A stretch of DNA of 64,000 bases from Spirochaetota bacterium. Lineage in GTDB: Bacteria > Spirochaetota > UBA4802 > JAFGJZ01. Position numbers and translations under genes: made by a program. Below the pieces are notes generated by a model. It was given only the letters and a program-made list of their open reading frames with translations. It had not been told where the DNA came from and did no database searches. Within the stretch, counting starts at the first letter, position 1. Each line of letters begins with the position of its first letter. This document shows, in pieces, positions 28,533-37,697 of the stretch. Location of the stretch: positions 45,619-109,618 of the forward strand of contig JAKPJF010000142.1 of assembly GCA_029554345.1 (NCBI GenBank). The letters run 5' to 3'.

Positions 28533-29615
28533 ATGATGGCAGAAAAAAAGATTCGTGTTCTGATAGTCGATGATTCTGCTGTTGTTCGGCAGACTATAAG
28601 TGATGTTATTTCACGCGAAGAAGACATTGAAGTTATTGGTACAGCTTCAGATCCTTTTTATGCGGCAGAAAAAATTGAAAAGGATATTCCGGATGTTATT
28701 ATTCTCGATATTGAAATGCCGAGAATGGACGGTTTGACCTTTCTTCATAAGATAATGTCGCAGCATCCCATTCCTGTGATAATATGTTCTACGCTTGTAG
28801 GAGAAGGTTCTGATTCGGCATTTAAAGCATTATCTTACGGAGCAGTTTCTATAATAACAAAACCCAAAATCGGGACAAAGCAGTTCTTTGAAGAATCGCG
28901 TATTACTATCGCCGACGCTATACGCGGTGCTGCCGTTTCGAATCTGAAAAAGCTCGTGGGATTTTCATCAGTCACGGTTCAGCCGAAGCTTACTGCCGAT
29001 GCTGTTCTTCCCGCAGCGAAACGGAGTCATCTTTCCGATACCACGGACAAAGTGATTGTCGTTGGAGCTTCAACCGGCGGAACTGAAGCATTGACTCTTT
29101 TTCTTCAGCAATTGCCTGAAGATATAGCCGGTGTTGTCATTGTTCAGCATATGCCTGAAAATTTTACGCGTTCATTTGCCGAAAGACTTGATACATTGTG
29201 CAGAATAACCGTTAAAGAGGCAAAAAACGGCGACAGTGTCCTTCGCGGGCAGGCATTGATTGCCCCCGGAAACTATCATACTCTTTTAAAGAGAAGCGGA
29301 GCCAGATATTATGTTGAAGTAAAAGAAGGACCTCTTGTAACAAGACATAGACCTTCTGTTGATGTACTATTCCGTTCTGCTGCGGCATTTGCAGGCAAGA
29401 ATGCCGTCGGCGTCATAATGACTGGGATGGGTGATGACGGAGCAAAGGGTATGAAGGAAATGAAGGATTCAGGCGCATTTAATATAGCGCAGGATGAAGA
29501 ATCATGTGTTGTTTTCGGGATGCCGAAAGAAGCGATAAAGCTCGGCGCAGTAGATAAAATAATTGGTCTTGATAAGATAGCAGCGGAAGTAGTCCGCGTT
29601 ACAGAGATTGAATAA
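28533..29615 (+). CDS. cheB: Chemotaxis methylesterase/deamidase CheB
   Basis: CheB removes receptor methyl groups. The 360-residue protein has a receiver domain with D59 ([11 protein letters not shown]) and the esterase domain with the catalytic serine in [11 protein letters not shown], histidine in VQHMPENFT and aspartate in [18 protein letters not shown] precedes the ATG. A second ATG three bases on is equally possible. Confidence 0.95.
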   Translation: MMAEKKIRVLIVDDSAVVRQTISDVISREEDIEVIGTASDPFYAAEKIEKDIPDVIILDIEMPRMDGLTFLHKIMSQHPIPVIICSTLVGEGSDSAFKALSYGAVSIITKPKIGTKQFFEESRITIADAIRGAAVSNLKKLVGFSSVTVQPKLTADAVLPAAKRSHLSDTTDKVIVVGASTGGTEALTLFLQQLPEDIAGVVIVQHMPENFTRSFAERLDTLCRITVKEAKNGDSVLRGQALIAPGNYHTLLKRSGARYYVEVKEGPLVTRHRPSVDVLFRSAAAFAGKNAVGVIMTGMGDDGAKGMKEMKDSGAFNIAQDEESCVVFGMPKEAIKLGAVDKIIGLDKIAAEVVRVTEIE

Positions 29616-29616
29616 T

Positions 29617-30342
29617 ATGTCTGATAAGTTAACCGATAATACAAAAGAAAAAAAGTATCACAGCCGTGAAAGAATATTCGCTGTCATGAAGTCTTCGCCG
29701 GACATGAAAGAGATCCACGAATGCATTCACGGGCGCAAAGATTCCAAGGTATGCTACACGCATAATCACCGATTCGGGAAAAAACATATTAATCTTGTCG
29801 CAGGTGATTTTTTTGTAAGCAAGGATGATGTTGTCGTGTCAACGGTTCTTGGTTCATGCATTGCGGTTTGCTTGTATTCGGATTTTTCGCCTTACTGCGG
29901 AATGAATCACTTTATGCTTCCTCAAGCCGGCGAGCGCTATAGAAATGAAAAGGATATCATGCATACAGACGCCGCCTTTTACGGAATAAACTCAATGGAA
30001 ATGATGATGAATGTTCTTTATAAAATGGGAGTGAAAAAAGAGCATTTAAAAGCGAAAGTATTCGGCGGGGGCAATGTACTAAGATTCGATTCAACAGAAG
30101 CAACTGTTGGAGAAAAAAACGTCGAATTTGCCCTGCGCTTTCTTGAAGCTGAAAAGATTCCGGTTACCGCGTGCAGTGTCGGCGGAGATTATGCTCGTAA
30201 AGTTATTTTTTTTATCAAGACAAAAGAAATACTGATGGCGAAAATATCGAAGTCATTGGAACATGTTGTTGCTGAAGAGGAAAAAACTCTTCATCATAGA
30301 CGAAAAATCAAGAAAGACGTTTCAATTTTTACCGATCGATGA
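29617..30342 (+). CDS. cheD: Chemoreceptor glutamine deamidase CheD with N-terminal extension
   Basis: CheD deamidates receptor glutamines and can bind CheC-type phosphatases. Catalytic Cys81 (STVLGSCIAVCLYS) and His98 (GMNHFMLP) are present, with the FGGGNVL segment after them. The 241-residue protein has about 55 extra N-terminal residues, rich in charge, histidine and cysteine, ahead of the usual CheD start. No CheC or CheX is seen in the operon. Confidence 0.9.
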   Translation: MSDKLTDNTKEKKYHSRERIFAVMKSSPDMKEIHECIHGRKDSKVCYTHNHRFGKKHINLVAGDFFVSKDDVVVSTVLGSCIAVCLYSDFSPYCGMNHFMLPQAGERYRNEKDIMHTDAAFYGINSMEMMMNVLYKMGVKKEHLKAKVFGGGNVLRFDSTEATVGEKNVEFALRFLEAEKIPVTACSVGGDYARKVIFFIKTKEILMAKISKSLEHVVAEEEKTLHHRRKIKKDVSIFTDR

Positions 30343-30358
30343 TTTTAAGAGGCATCAA

Positions 30359-32086
30359 ATGGAAATGACCGCTATAAGAAAAATGAAGGATGATATTGCG
30401 GAATCTTTTACCGGTCTTTCATCTGGTGTAAACGGAACTATTGCAGAATTTTCGCATTTTATTACCATGATGGATCCTTATATCGAGTATTTTTTTTCCG
30501 GAGGCAAGGGGGCGAATACTTTTATCGGTGATATCGTCATTCCTTCAGAATCAAATCTTTCGGAAGCGATGGAGAGTGCTGTAGCAATTATGCATGGCGA
30601 TTCTTCAGTTCATGATTCTGTAAGTGATTCCTTAATGAAAGTTCTTTCGCTTAAAAGCAGCATTGAAAGCATTATAGAGATGCTTGAATCAATTACGACT
30701 TATTCCGTTAACACAATAATTATGTCTGCAAAAGCCGGACATGAAGGTAAGGGTCTTGCCGCAATTTCCGAAGAGATGGCTCAGATGTCGCATAATGGAA
30801 GTGCTCTTTCTTCATCTGTTACCGAAAAAATGGCAGTTCTATTATCTTCCGTTGAGGGGTTTAAAAAGAAAAGAGAACAGATCGAAATGCTTCATGAAAA
30901 CAGTCTTACGCTAATACATTTATCTTCAAAATCATTATTCAAGGGTCTGCTCGATGAGTTTACGCGTTTGTCGGGAGAGGTTTTGTCGGATTATGCTGTT
31001 GTTTCATCAGTTCAGGAAAGCATGAAAAGAATTACGGAAAAATTTCAGCATGAAGACATTGTTAGACAGAATTTTGAAAAAATACTTTATGCTCAGGAAG
31101 AAGCGACGTCCGGTGATTTTTCAGATTTTAAAATAAAGTACAACACGGATTTACCAAGAGAATTATTTCATCTTTTAGGTGAAGTAAAGATGAAGGAGAT
31201 TGCCGGTGATATAGACAATCTCCGTAATCAGCTTTCTGAGGCTTTGTCGGAAGTTATTTCGGTTCTTGATGCATTTTCTTCTTTTGTTTCATTCAGCTGC
31301 ACAGAAAATAAACGAGTTGAATCATCGGATAATTCCGAAGTCCTTGAATTGCTCTACACAAAACTTGAAAGTTTGAAGACGGATTTTGAAAAATATATTA
31401 ATGGAATAATCTCTAAGAAGAAAGAGATGTATGATTTTCTTTGCGATATAAGAAAAGAAATATCAGGTTTTGCACAGTTTTTTGAAGATATGATCGATAT
31501 TTCAGGTATGTTTAAGACTATTATTGTACTTACTCAAATAGAACTTTCCCGCCATGATTCGCTGAATTCTCTTCTCGGAGGGGCGTTGTCTGATGTAAGT
31601 TCAATTCCTGATAGAATTAAAGCCGTTGTCTCTGAAGGCCGGATAAGATTTAATGAACTTTCCGGACAATTTGAAAATTCAGTGAATTATTATGATGAAA
31701 AATTTAAAGAACAGAAAGCACTTCTCGAAAAAAGTATAAAACTAGTCCGTGATATTTCAGTGCAGGTTTTTGAGTCAAAGAAGTACCACAATGATTTTCT
31801 GACTGAAGCAGGCCAAAAAATCTGCAATGTTAGAAGTCTTGTTGATAATGTGAATGTTCTTCTTTTGACATTTTCTTCATGCTCTGACGATTTAAATAAA
31901 AAATATTCTTCTAGTAATATTCCCGGAAAGAAAGATATAATTGAAAAGTACGGCGATTTGCTGAAAAGCGTCTCTGAGTATTATTCGGTTGGTTGTTCTT
32001 CAGGAGATTATAAGTGTATGATGATTGCCTCTCTTATTTCTGAAATGAGAGTTACAGGTGAAAGAAAAAGTGTCGAGTTTTTCTAA
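30359..32086 (+). CDS. Divergent soluble MCP-like signalling protein
   Basis: The 575-residue protein has no membrane helix and is almost entirely helical. Residues 111-150 look like a decayed receptor tip: ITTYSVNTIIMSAKAGHEGK aligns in pattern with the IA-QTNLLALNA-AAARAGE segment, followed by GLAAISEEMAQMSHN. Near 230-243, FQHEDIVRQNFEKI resembles the FQD-RQ motif of some cytoplasmic MCPs and CheZ-like helices. An in-frame start at 30263 would overlap cheD by 80 bases; AAGAGG six bases before 30359 decides this start. Last gene of the operon. Confidence 0.7.
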   Translation: MEMTAIRKMKDDIAESFTGLSSGVNGTIAEFSHFITMMDPYIEYFFSGGKGANTFIGDIVIPSESNLSEAMESAVAIMHGDSSVHDSVSDSLMKVLSLKSSIESIIEMLESITTYSVNTIIMSAKAGHEGKGLAAISEEMAQMSHNGSALSSSVTEKMAVLLSSVEGFKKKREQIEMLHENSLTLIHLSSKSLFKGLLDEFTRLSGEVLSDYAVVSSVQESMKRITEKFQHEDIVRQNFEKILYAQEEATSGDFSDFKIKYNTDLPRELFHLLGEVKMKEIAGDIDNLRNQLSEALSEVISVLDAFSSFVSFSCTENKRVESSDNSEVLELLYTKLESLKTDFEKYINGIISKKKEMYDFLCDIRKEISGFAQFFEDMIDISGMFKTIIVLTQIELSRHDSLNSLLGGALSDVSSIPDRIKAVVSEGRIRFNELSGQFENSVNYYDEKFKEQKALLEKSIKLVRDISVQVFESKKYHNDFLTEAGQKICNVRSLVDNVNVLLLTFSSCSDDLNKKYSSSNIPGKKDIIEKYGDLLKSVSEYYSVGCSSGDYKCMMIASLISEMRVTGERKSVEFF

Positions 32087-32088
32087 AC

Positions 32089-32766
32089 TTAATGGTTTAG
32101 AATGTTTTTAAGAATTGAGTTGAAAATGACAGATGATTTTTTTACGTTCTCCTGCCAGCTCTGCGCGGCAGAGTGATTGGCATTGTCGGAAACATATCTT
32201 AGAGCAAGAACTTCCTTCTTTTCTATAAGGCTGCAGATTTTTGCCACTGCAGCTGATTCCATGTCAACAAGATCAGCTTCGAAAATTGTACGTTTGGAGT
32301 CGTTGGTAACCGGATCGCATATAAACAGATCGCCGCTGATGATACGTCCGTATTTCAGATATTGCCCTGATTTTTTTGCAGAAGTCTCAATAATGCTTTT
32401 GAATTCGGCGGATGAATTTTTCATCACGGAGGATTTCATTTCCGAAAAAGGAGTAACTCCATGCGGAACATTAAGACCGGTTACATCCATGTCATGTTCG
32501 CAGAATTCATCGCACAGATATAAGTCGCCGACATTCTGATCAGATAGACCGCCGGAAGTTCCCATTATGAGAATTCTTGAAGAATGTTCGGTGATCTTTG
32601 CGGTATAATAAGAAGCGAAAACTTTTCCAATTCCGCATAGGGCCAGAACGGCTTTGTCATTTTCATAAATATTATCCGTAAGTTTGTTCCAGGAATAAAA
32701 ATTATCCTTAAGAATTTCTCCGGCTTCGTCTTTGACTGCGATAATGATGCCTAATTTATTATTCAT
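32089..32766 (-). CDS. Phosphorylase-superfamily nucleosidase (MTA/SAH nucleosidase-like)
   Basis: The 225-residue protein has the purine nucleoside phosphorylase fold: IIIAVKDEAGEIL, LALCGIGKVFASYYTA, GTSGGLSDQNVGDLYLCDEF, ISGDLFICD, and VDMESAAVAKIC followed by RYVSDNAN. The E-S-A-A and SD residues match 5'-methylthioadenosine/S-adenosylhomocysteine nucleosidase (mtnN), which recycles products of SAM use, a sensible neighbour for CheR. It is convergent with the chemotaxis operon, only two bases apart. Similarity is moderate, so another nucleosidase is possible. Confidence 0.78.
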   Translation of the reverse strand: MNNKLGIIIAVKDEAGEILKDNFYSWNKLTDNIYENDKAVLALCGIGKVFASYYTAKITEHSSRILIMGTSGGLSDQNVGDLYLCDEFCEHDMDVTGLNVPHGVTPFSEMKSSVMKNSSAEFKSIIETSAKKSGQYLKYGRIISGDLFICDPVTNDSKRTIFEADLVDMESAAVAKICSLIEKKEVLALRYVSDNANHSAAQSWQENVKKSSVIFNSILKNILNH

Positions 32767-32959
32767 GAAGCTATATGATTACCGGTTTTGTTATTTTCGT
32801 CAATTTATATTTTTAATAAAAAACTTATAATTTTTCTGATTTTTAAAAAATCGGAGTAACAAAAGTGTAATCAGTGTTACGTAGTTATGATATGAATATT
32901 TAAATTTCTTGACTTGCCGGAAGTCAGGTGAAATTGTTAAGTATATTAAGGAGTAGTCT

Positions 32960-34180
32960 ATGAAGAAAAAAATATCACTGATTCTTCTGTTTCTTCTCAT
33001 CGGAGCAGTAGCTTGCGGAGGGAAAAATACAAAGAAGGACAATACGCCGACAAAAGATGACATGTGGGGTGAAGAAGAAGGGTATGCTACCATCTTTGAC
33101 GGAGATACTGCTCTTGCAAGAGACAGAGCTATTGACGATGCGATGAATAAGCTCGTTAAAGTCAAACTTGGTATGACAATATCCGGAAAATCCATTGTTG
33201 AGGACTTCCAGCTTGTAGAATCTGTAATTGAAGCTAAAACTTCCGGTATGGTAAAAGACTGGAAAGTCGTTAACGAAAAAAAGGATGGGGATACTTTTAT
33301 CGTTAGAGTTGCCGGAAGAGTTTATCCGCAGGCCGTTGATGAAACTATAAGAGCAACGATCGAAAACTACGGAAGACCTAAATTCATGGTTCTTGTTAAA
33401 GAGAACTTTGAGGGTAAAACCAATGCAATCGGTTCAACTGTTGCAGAACACGAAATGATGAATATAATGGGTAAGGCCGGTTTTGAATTCGTAGATGCTG
33501 AAACAGTAAAAGGTCTTGTCGCGAAAGAGTCGGCAAAAATGAATTCCGTTCTCAAAGGTCAGATTTCTGCTGACGGAGACGCTCAGGAGCTTTTAACTGA
33601 CACAGGTGCTGAAGTTATCATTCTTGGGGACATCAAGGTAAATGATCAGACTGAAGTGCTGAAGAAAAAATTTCCTAATTCAAGCATGAAATCTAAAAGC
33701 GCAACAATTGTTTTGAAAGCAATAGATGTTTATACAGGTGCTATTCTTGCTTCAGTTGCATTTAACGGAGTGGGAGCTCATATCTCCGATGAAGTCGCTT
33801 CCCAGCAGGCAGTCCAGAGAGCATTGGCTTCGAGCAAGGCTCTTGGCGAAGACGGCAAGACCGGCGCTTTTATCAATGATATAGGCAAGAAGTTTCTCGC
33901 TGCGGCCACAAGAAGAATGATCAAGCTTAATATAGCAGGACTCGATTATGCTGATCTCGCAAAATTCAGAAACGCGATTGAGCAGAGAGTACGCGGAGTA
34001 AGCAAGGTTTATTCAAGAGGAACATCCGGTAAGCTTGCTGTTATCGAAATTCAGTTTGCCGGCAAAACAACAGATTTTGCTGATGAGCTTTCCGCAAAAG
34101 CTGATAAATTCGGTTTTACTGTAAAGATTGAGCAGAGTTTTCCAACAAAGCTTATAATATCAGCTGCAAAGAATAAGTAA
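32960..34180 (+). CDS. FlgT/LPP20-like lipoprotein
   Basis: The 406-residue protein has a lipoprotein signal (lipobox GAVAC near residue 19). Residues 40-130 resemble the N-terminal domain of FlgT and LPP20 proteins: GYATIFDGDTALARDRAIDD, KVKLGMTISGKSIVED and DGDTFIVRVAGRV. The middle part has CsgG-like strands (GAEVIILGDIKV, KAIDVYTGAILAS). FlgT-type proteins build outer rings of flagellar basal bodies in some bacteria; a role here is inference. AAGGAG precedes the ATG. Confidence 0.72.
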   Translation: MKKKISLILLFLLIGAVACGGKNTKKDNTPTKDDMWGEEEGYATIFDGDTALARDRAIDDAMNKLVKVKLGMTISGKSIVEDFQLVESVIEAKTSGMVKDWKVVNEKKDGDTFIVRVAGRVYPQAVDETIRATIENYGRPKFMVLVKENFEGKTNAIGSTVAEHEMMNIMGKAGFEFVDAETVKGLVAKESAKMNSVLKGQISADGDAQELLTDTGAEVIILGDIKVNDQTEVLKKKFPNSSMKSKSATIVLKAIDVYTGAILASVAFNGVGAHISDEVASQQAVQRALASSKALGEDGKTGAFINDIGKKFLAAATRRMIKLNIAGLDYADLAKFRNAIEQRVRGVSKVYSRGTSGKLAVIEIQFAGKTTDFADELSAKADKFGFTVKIEQSFPTKLIISAAKNK

Positions 34181-34197
34181 TTTTGAATTATAATTTT

Positions 34198-34229
34198 AAA
34201 AAAACCGCTTCAAACGAAGCGGTTTTTTT
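34198..34229. terminator. Bidirectional terminator between convergent genes
   Basis: A stem of up to 14 bp: AAAACCGCTTC (34201-34211) pairs with GAAGCGGTTTT (34216-34226) around AAAC, extended by flanking A-T pairs. The T-run overlaps the stop codon of the MFS gene. Confidence 0.9.
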
Positions 34230-35448
34230 AAGTCTCTGAGATTTCCTGTGTGATGAAGAATTTGCTTTTTCTTTTATACTCGATCAGATAAAATACTGAA
34301 ATTACCTGAATCATGGTCATTGTTAAAGGTATCAGCCAGAATTTTTTGAAATCAGTAATACCGTTATTCGTAAAATAATCCAGAACTCTTCCGCAGAAGA
34401 TGTTTCCTACGATACTTGCCGCTCCGCCTGTTATCATTCCGTAAATCTGATGAACTCCTGCTCTGTCTTTTTCGGAACAAAGCTGATCCACCATAATTGT
34501 TATAACAGGAAAAACCAGAGTATATGCAAGACCGTGACAGAATATTCCGGGGAAAATGAAAACACCTGATGGTAAAATAAACATTGCATAGCGGATCATA
34601 TTGAAAACGCTTCCGGCAATGATTGTGGCGCGGTAACCGAATTTGACAACTATTACAGAAAGAAAAATCATCGCGAATATTTCAGAAAGCTGACCGAGTG
34701 TAAGAAAAGGCGATACGGAATTCTCTTTTATTCCTGAAGCTTTAAGATACGGCGCGGCGGCATACATGTAAAATTTGTCGGAACATGCTGCGATAAAAAT
34801 TACCGCTGCATATCTCATTCCTTTGCTGCTTCTGAGAACTGACAATGCTTCTTTGTTTATAAATCCCTTAAATTTTGCTTTAACTTGAGGTTTATGCGTA
34901 CGTTTTATTTTGATGAACAATACGCTTATTCCGAGAATTAAGGATGCGCATGATCCGAGTATGAATGCCTGTGATAATTGAGGATGCGGATTAAAGAAAG
35001 GGTTCATCCATACATATCCGAAAAACCATGCGGCGCAAATCCAGCCGATAGTTCCCCAAAGACGTATCCTTCCGTATTTGTTTTTATCTTTTAAATGATG
35101 AAAGATAACAGCGTTGCCGAGAGGAAGAATATTGCTCGTGAAAAGCGCCATCAAAAAATAAACAGGTGCGAATATTTTAAACTCGGTTATGAAAGAGAGC
35201 GAGAATAATACTGTCGATGCTCCGAAAAGCATAACTGCAAGAAGACGTTCAGAAGAAATCAGTCTGTCGGCAATTGATAGTCCGATTGTCGGAGCTATTA
35301 TTCCTCCGGCAGCAGCAAGTGAAAGAATGATGCCGCTTTCAAGACCGCCGAAACCGAGATGTTTTGTGAAATAAAGTCCCAATATCGGAGTGGTTGATCC
35401 GAACATAAAAAAAAGCAGAAAAAAAAGAAATGAGCCAAAATGTTTCAT
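34228..35448 (-). CDS. MFS transporter, nucleoside:H+ symporter-like
   Basis: The 406-residue protein has about twelve membrane helices. The N-terminus (FFLLFFMFGSTTPILGLYF), the KYGRIRLWGTIGWICAAWFFG loop and the VFPVITIMVDQLC helix match the NupG/LacY-like MFS group (nucleoside H+ symporters) as I recall it. It lies 108 bases behind the second ilv operon on the same strand and may be read from it, but a substrate link is not evident. Confidence 0.75.
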   Translation of the reverse strand: MKHFGSFLFFLLFFMFGSTTPILGLYFTKHLGFGGLESGIILSLAAAGGIIAPTIGLSIADRLISSERLLAVMLFGASTVLFSLSFITEFKIFAPVYFLMALFTSNILPLGNAVIFHHLKDKNKYGRIRLWGTIGWICAAWFFGYVWMNPFFNPHPQLSQAFILGSCASLILGISVLFIKIKRTHKPQVKAKFKGFINKEALSVLRSSKGMRYAAVIFIAACSDKFYMYAAAPYLKASGIKENSVSPFLTLGQLSEIFAMIFLSVIVVKFGYRATIIAGSVFNMIRYAMFILPSGVFIFPGIFCHGLAYTLVFPVITIMVDQLCSEKDRAGVHQIYGMITGGAASIVGNIFCGRVLDYFTNNGITDFKKFWLIPLTMTMIQVISVFYLIEYKRKSKFFITQEISET

Positions 35449-35556
35449 CGGGGCATACGAAATCCATAATCAAAAATCGTAAAGCATTTTTAATGAAACT
35501 TCATCCCCTTTGCAGAAAAACTTATCCTGCAAACGGTAAAACACCAGCATCGCGAT

Positions 35557-35790
35557 TCATGCGGCCGGATATGATTTTACGGATATAATATCATTGTGAT
35601 GCATCAGATCTTTGATCGCAATACGGCTTTTTATATCTGCCGGTGCCTCAATACATATCCTGTAAATGCCGTTTTCTTCGTTCTTATGATATGATTCGAT
35701 TTCCGCATGTCTTTTGGAAAAAATTGCGGCAATGTGATTAAACATCTTTTTGTTAATACGGGCTTCAATTTCGATTATATACTTATTCAT
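35557..35790 (-). CDS. ACT-domain small subunit of the second acetolactate synthase (IlvM-like)
   Basis: The 77-residue protein is a single ACT domain (YIIEIEARINKKMFNHIAAI, ESYHKNEENGIYRICIEA). Short ACT-only partners of this kind (IlvM) accompany valine-insensitive isozymes in enterobacteria. It starts inside the stop of the large subunit (ATGA), so both are made together. Sequence similarity alone would be weak; position makes the assignment. Confidence 0.75.
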   Translation of the reverse strand: MNKYIIEIEARINKKMFNHIAAIFSKRHAEIESYHKNEENGIYRICIEAPADIKSRIAIKDLMHHNDIISVKSYPAA

Positions 35791-37427
35791 AATTCTTCTC
35801 CTATCATGCTTATATTATTTTTTCCCGGCGGTACCATCGGAAGTACGTTTTCCGGAGCGCATTTTATATCGGCTATAAAAGTTCCTTTTTTGCTGAAAAG
35901 CTCCGCAATTTCTTTTAAATCATTATTCGCTGATTCAAAAGAATTTATGCCGAAAGCAGAACCGATTTTTGCGAAAGACAGCTGATTCTCGAACCGGCAT
36001 GCAGAAAAATTGGATCCGTAAAACAATTCCTGCTGTTGGCGTACAAGACCCAAATGTCCGTTATTCATAACGGCAATTGTCAGATTGCATTTGATTTCAC
36101 CGAGAAGAGCCAATTCCTGAATATTCATCATCAATGAGCCGTCACCGGTTATAAGAATTATCTTCCGGTTCGGTTCTGCAAGTGCAGCACCTATTGCACT
36201 CGGCAGACCGAAGCCCATTGTTCCCAGTCCGCCGCTTGTGAGCAGTTTGCGCTTTCTTGAAAATGAAAACCTTTGAGCTGTCCACATCTGATGCTGCCCA
36301 ACATCGGTAACGATAATTGCATCTTCGGGAGAATTGTCAGAAATGAATTTGATTATATTCGACGGGTGATGAGCTGAAGCGTATTGATGAAGCGGAAAAG
36401 TTTTTTTAATTTCCGTTATCTCATTCATCCATGATTTGCGTTCATTATTTTCAATCAAAGGAATAATTTCTCTGAAAAAATTATGAGCATCAAGACGTAT
36501 GAAAATTTCAGCCGGGCATATTTTTCCGTCTTCGGTTGAATCGATGTCGATATGAATTATTTTTGCGTTAGGCGCAAATTCATCTGTTTTGCCCGTTGAC
36601 CTGTCTCCGAAACGCGATCCGGCTGCAATTATAAGATCAGCCTTGTTTATTATATGGTTCGTATAACGGGCGCCGTGCATTCCTGAAAATCCGATATTAA
36701 GGGGATTGTCGGCATCGAAAGAACAAAGACCCATCAAAGTCGGAGAAACAGGAATTGAATTTTTTTGCGCCATGATTAAAAGCTCATCTTCGGCGTTAGC
36801 TGCCATAACTCCGCCTCCCGATATAATTACCGGACGCTTCGCTGAATTGATTATCTCCGCAGCTTCACGGATGCCGTTCGAGTCAGTCTCAAACTGACGC
36901 TTGGTGTTTTCATTATACTTAGAAGGAATATATTCGTTCATCTGACAGTCTTTCGGTATGTCTATTAATACAGGTCCTCTGCGTCCGGTACCCGCAATCC
37001 GAAAAGCTTCATCGATTATATGCGGAATATCTTCGGTTTTAGAAATGAAGAAACAGTGTTTGCACAAAGGCAATGCAGATGAAACTATGTCAACCTCCTG
37101 GAAAGAATCCTTTCCAAGAAGACTGCTCGGAACCTGACCCGTGATTGCAATTACAGGTATCGAATCGGCTTTGCAGTCTGCCAATGCCGTCAACAGATTG
37201 GTTGCTCCGGGACCGCTTGTTGCGAGACATACCGCAGTTTTTCCGGTCGTTCTTGCCATACCTCCGGCGATGAAAGCGGCTCCCTGTTCATGGCGGGCAA
37301 GAATATGCCGTATGTTTGATTTCGCCAAAGCATCATAGATAGGAAGATTTGATCCTCCGGGGATGCCCGCTAATATCCTTATTTGTTTTTCTTCCAGAGA
37401 TTTAATTAAGATTTCTGCACCGTTCAT
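35787..37427 (-). CDS. Second acetolactate synthase, large subunit
   Basis: The 546-residue enzyme is a paralogue of the ilvB product at 3286: IPGG near residue 22, catalytic Glu47 in RHEQGAA, GVMAAN, and the ThDP motif GDGSLMMN. It keeps the catalytic features of anabolic acetohydroxyacid synthases. A frame extension to 37445 exists, but GGAGG before the ATG at 37427 decides the start. It is preceded by a leader peptide and an attenuator, so its expression should respond to charged branched-chain tRNAs. Products enter the same pathway as IlvBN. Confidence 0.92.
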   Translation of the reverse strand: MNGAEILIKSLEEKQIRILAGIPGGSNLPIYDALAKSNIRHILARHEQGAAFIAGGMARTTGKTAVCLATSGPGATNLLTALADCKADSIPVIAITGQVPSSLLGKDSFQEVDIVSSALPLCKHCFFISKTEDIPHIIDEAFRIAGTGRRGPVLIDIPKDCQMNEYIPSKYNENTKRQFETDSNGIREAAEIINSAKRPVIISGGGVMAANAEDELLIMAQKNSIPVSPTLMGLCSFDADNPLNIGFSGMHGARYTNHIINKADLIIAAGSRFGDRSTGKTDEFAPNAKIIHIDIDSTEDGKICPAEIFIRLDAHNFFREIIPLIENNERKSWMNEITEIKKTFPLHQYASAHHPSNIIKFISDNSPEDAIIVTDVGQHQMWTAQRFSFSRKRKLLTSGGLGTMGFGLPSAIGAALAEPNRKIILITGDGSLMMNIQELALLGEIKCNLTIAVMNNGHLGLVRQQQELFYGSNFSACRFENQLSFAKIGSAFGINSFESANNDLKEIAELFSKKGTFIADIKCAPENVLPMVPPGKNNISMIGEEL

Positions 37428-37443
37428 TTTTCCTCCAAATAAC

Positions 37444-37477
37444 AAAAAACCCCTGTCGGCGGTGCCAACAGGGGTTT
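37444..37477 (-). terminator. Attenuator terminator upstream of the second acetolactate synthase
   Basis: Read on the reverse strand, AAACCCCTGTTGGC (37477-37464) pairs with GCCGACAGGGGTTT (37460-37447) across loop ACC, a 14-bp stem with one G-U pair, followed by TTTTTT. It lies between the leader peptide stop (37502) and the ribosome site of the structural gene. Leader bases GTGCC and GGGTT, located just before and after the leader stop, can pair with GGCAC and AACCC of this hairpin, a possible antiterminator. Confidence 0.9.
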
Positions 37478-37501
37478 GAATTTTCGAAATCAGGTCAACC
37501 C

Positions 37502-37597
37502 TTACGGCACAACTCGCAGTTTAACGCATAGAAGGACGACCACGACGACAGTCTGGTTGATGATAGAAATTGCGTTTGTTATACCGTATTTTTTCAT
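37502..37597 (-). CDS. ilv leader peptide (branched-chain attenuator)
   Basis: A 31-codon frame runs from ATG at 37597 to TAA at 37502. It encodes five valines in a row (residues 17-21), then two leucines, and in all 8 Val, 3 Leu and 4 Ile (15 of 31 residues). This is the composition of IlvL/IvbL leader peptides, which stall ribosomes when branched-chain aminoacyl-tRNA is scarce. No ribosome site precedes the ATG; the predicted transcript start is about four bases upstream, so translation may be leaderless. Confidence 0.85.
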   Translation of the reverse strand: MKKYGITNAISIINQTVVVVVLLCVKLRVVP

Positions 37598-37607
37598 AAG
37601 TTGCGAC

Positions 37608-37635
37608 AATCTAGCGGGTGGAATTATTTTGTCAA
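37608..37635 (-). promoter_or_regulatory. Promoter of the ilv leader and second acetolactate synthase
   Basis: On the reverse strand TTGACA (37635-37630) and TAGATT (37613-37608) have 16-base spacing. Transcription should begin near 37601, almost at the leader ATG (37597). Confidence 0.65.
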
Positions 37636-37649
37636 TTTATTTTTGATTT

Positions 37650-37688
37650 GCAGATGATGTTGAATCAGTTCGAATGAACATCATCTGC
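37650..37688. terminator. Inverted repeat between the DUF6935 gene and the ilv leader
   Basis: Twelve-base arms, GCAGATGATGTT (37650-37661) and AACATCATCTGC (37677-37688), are exact complements with a 15-base loop. It lies just behind the DUF6935 stop and ahead of the ilv promoter, so it probably ends the former transcript, though a T-run is lacking. Confidence 0.5.
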
Positions 37689-37697
37689 TTTATGAAA

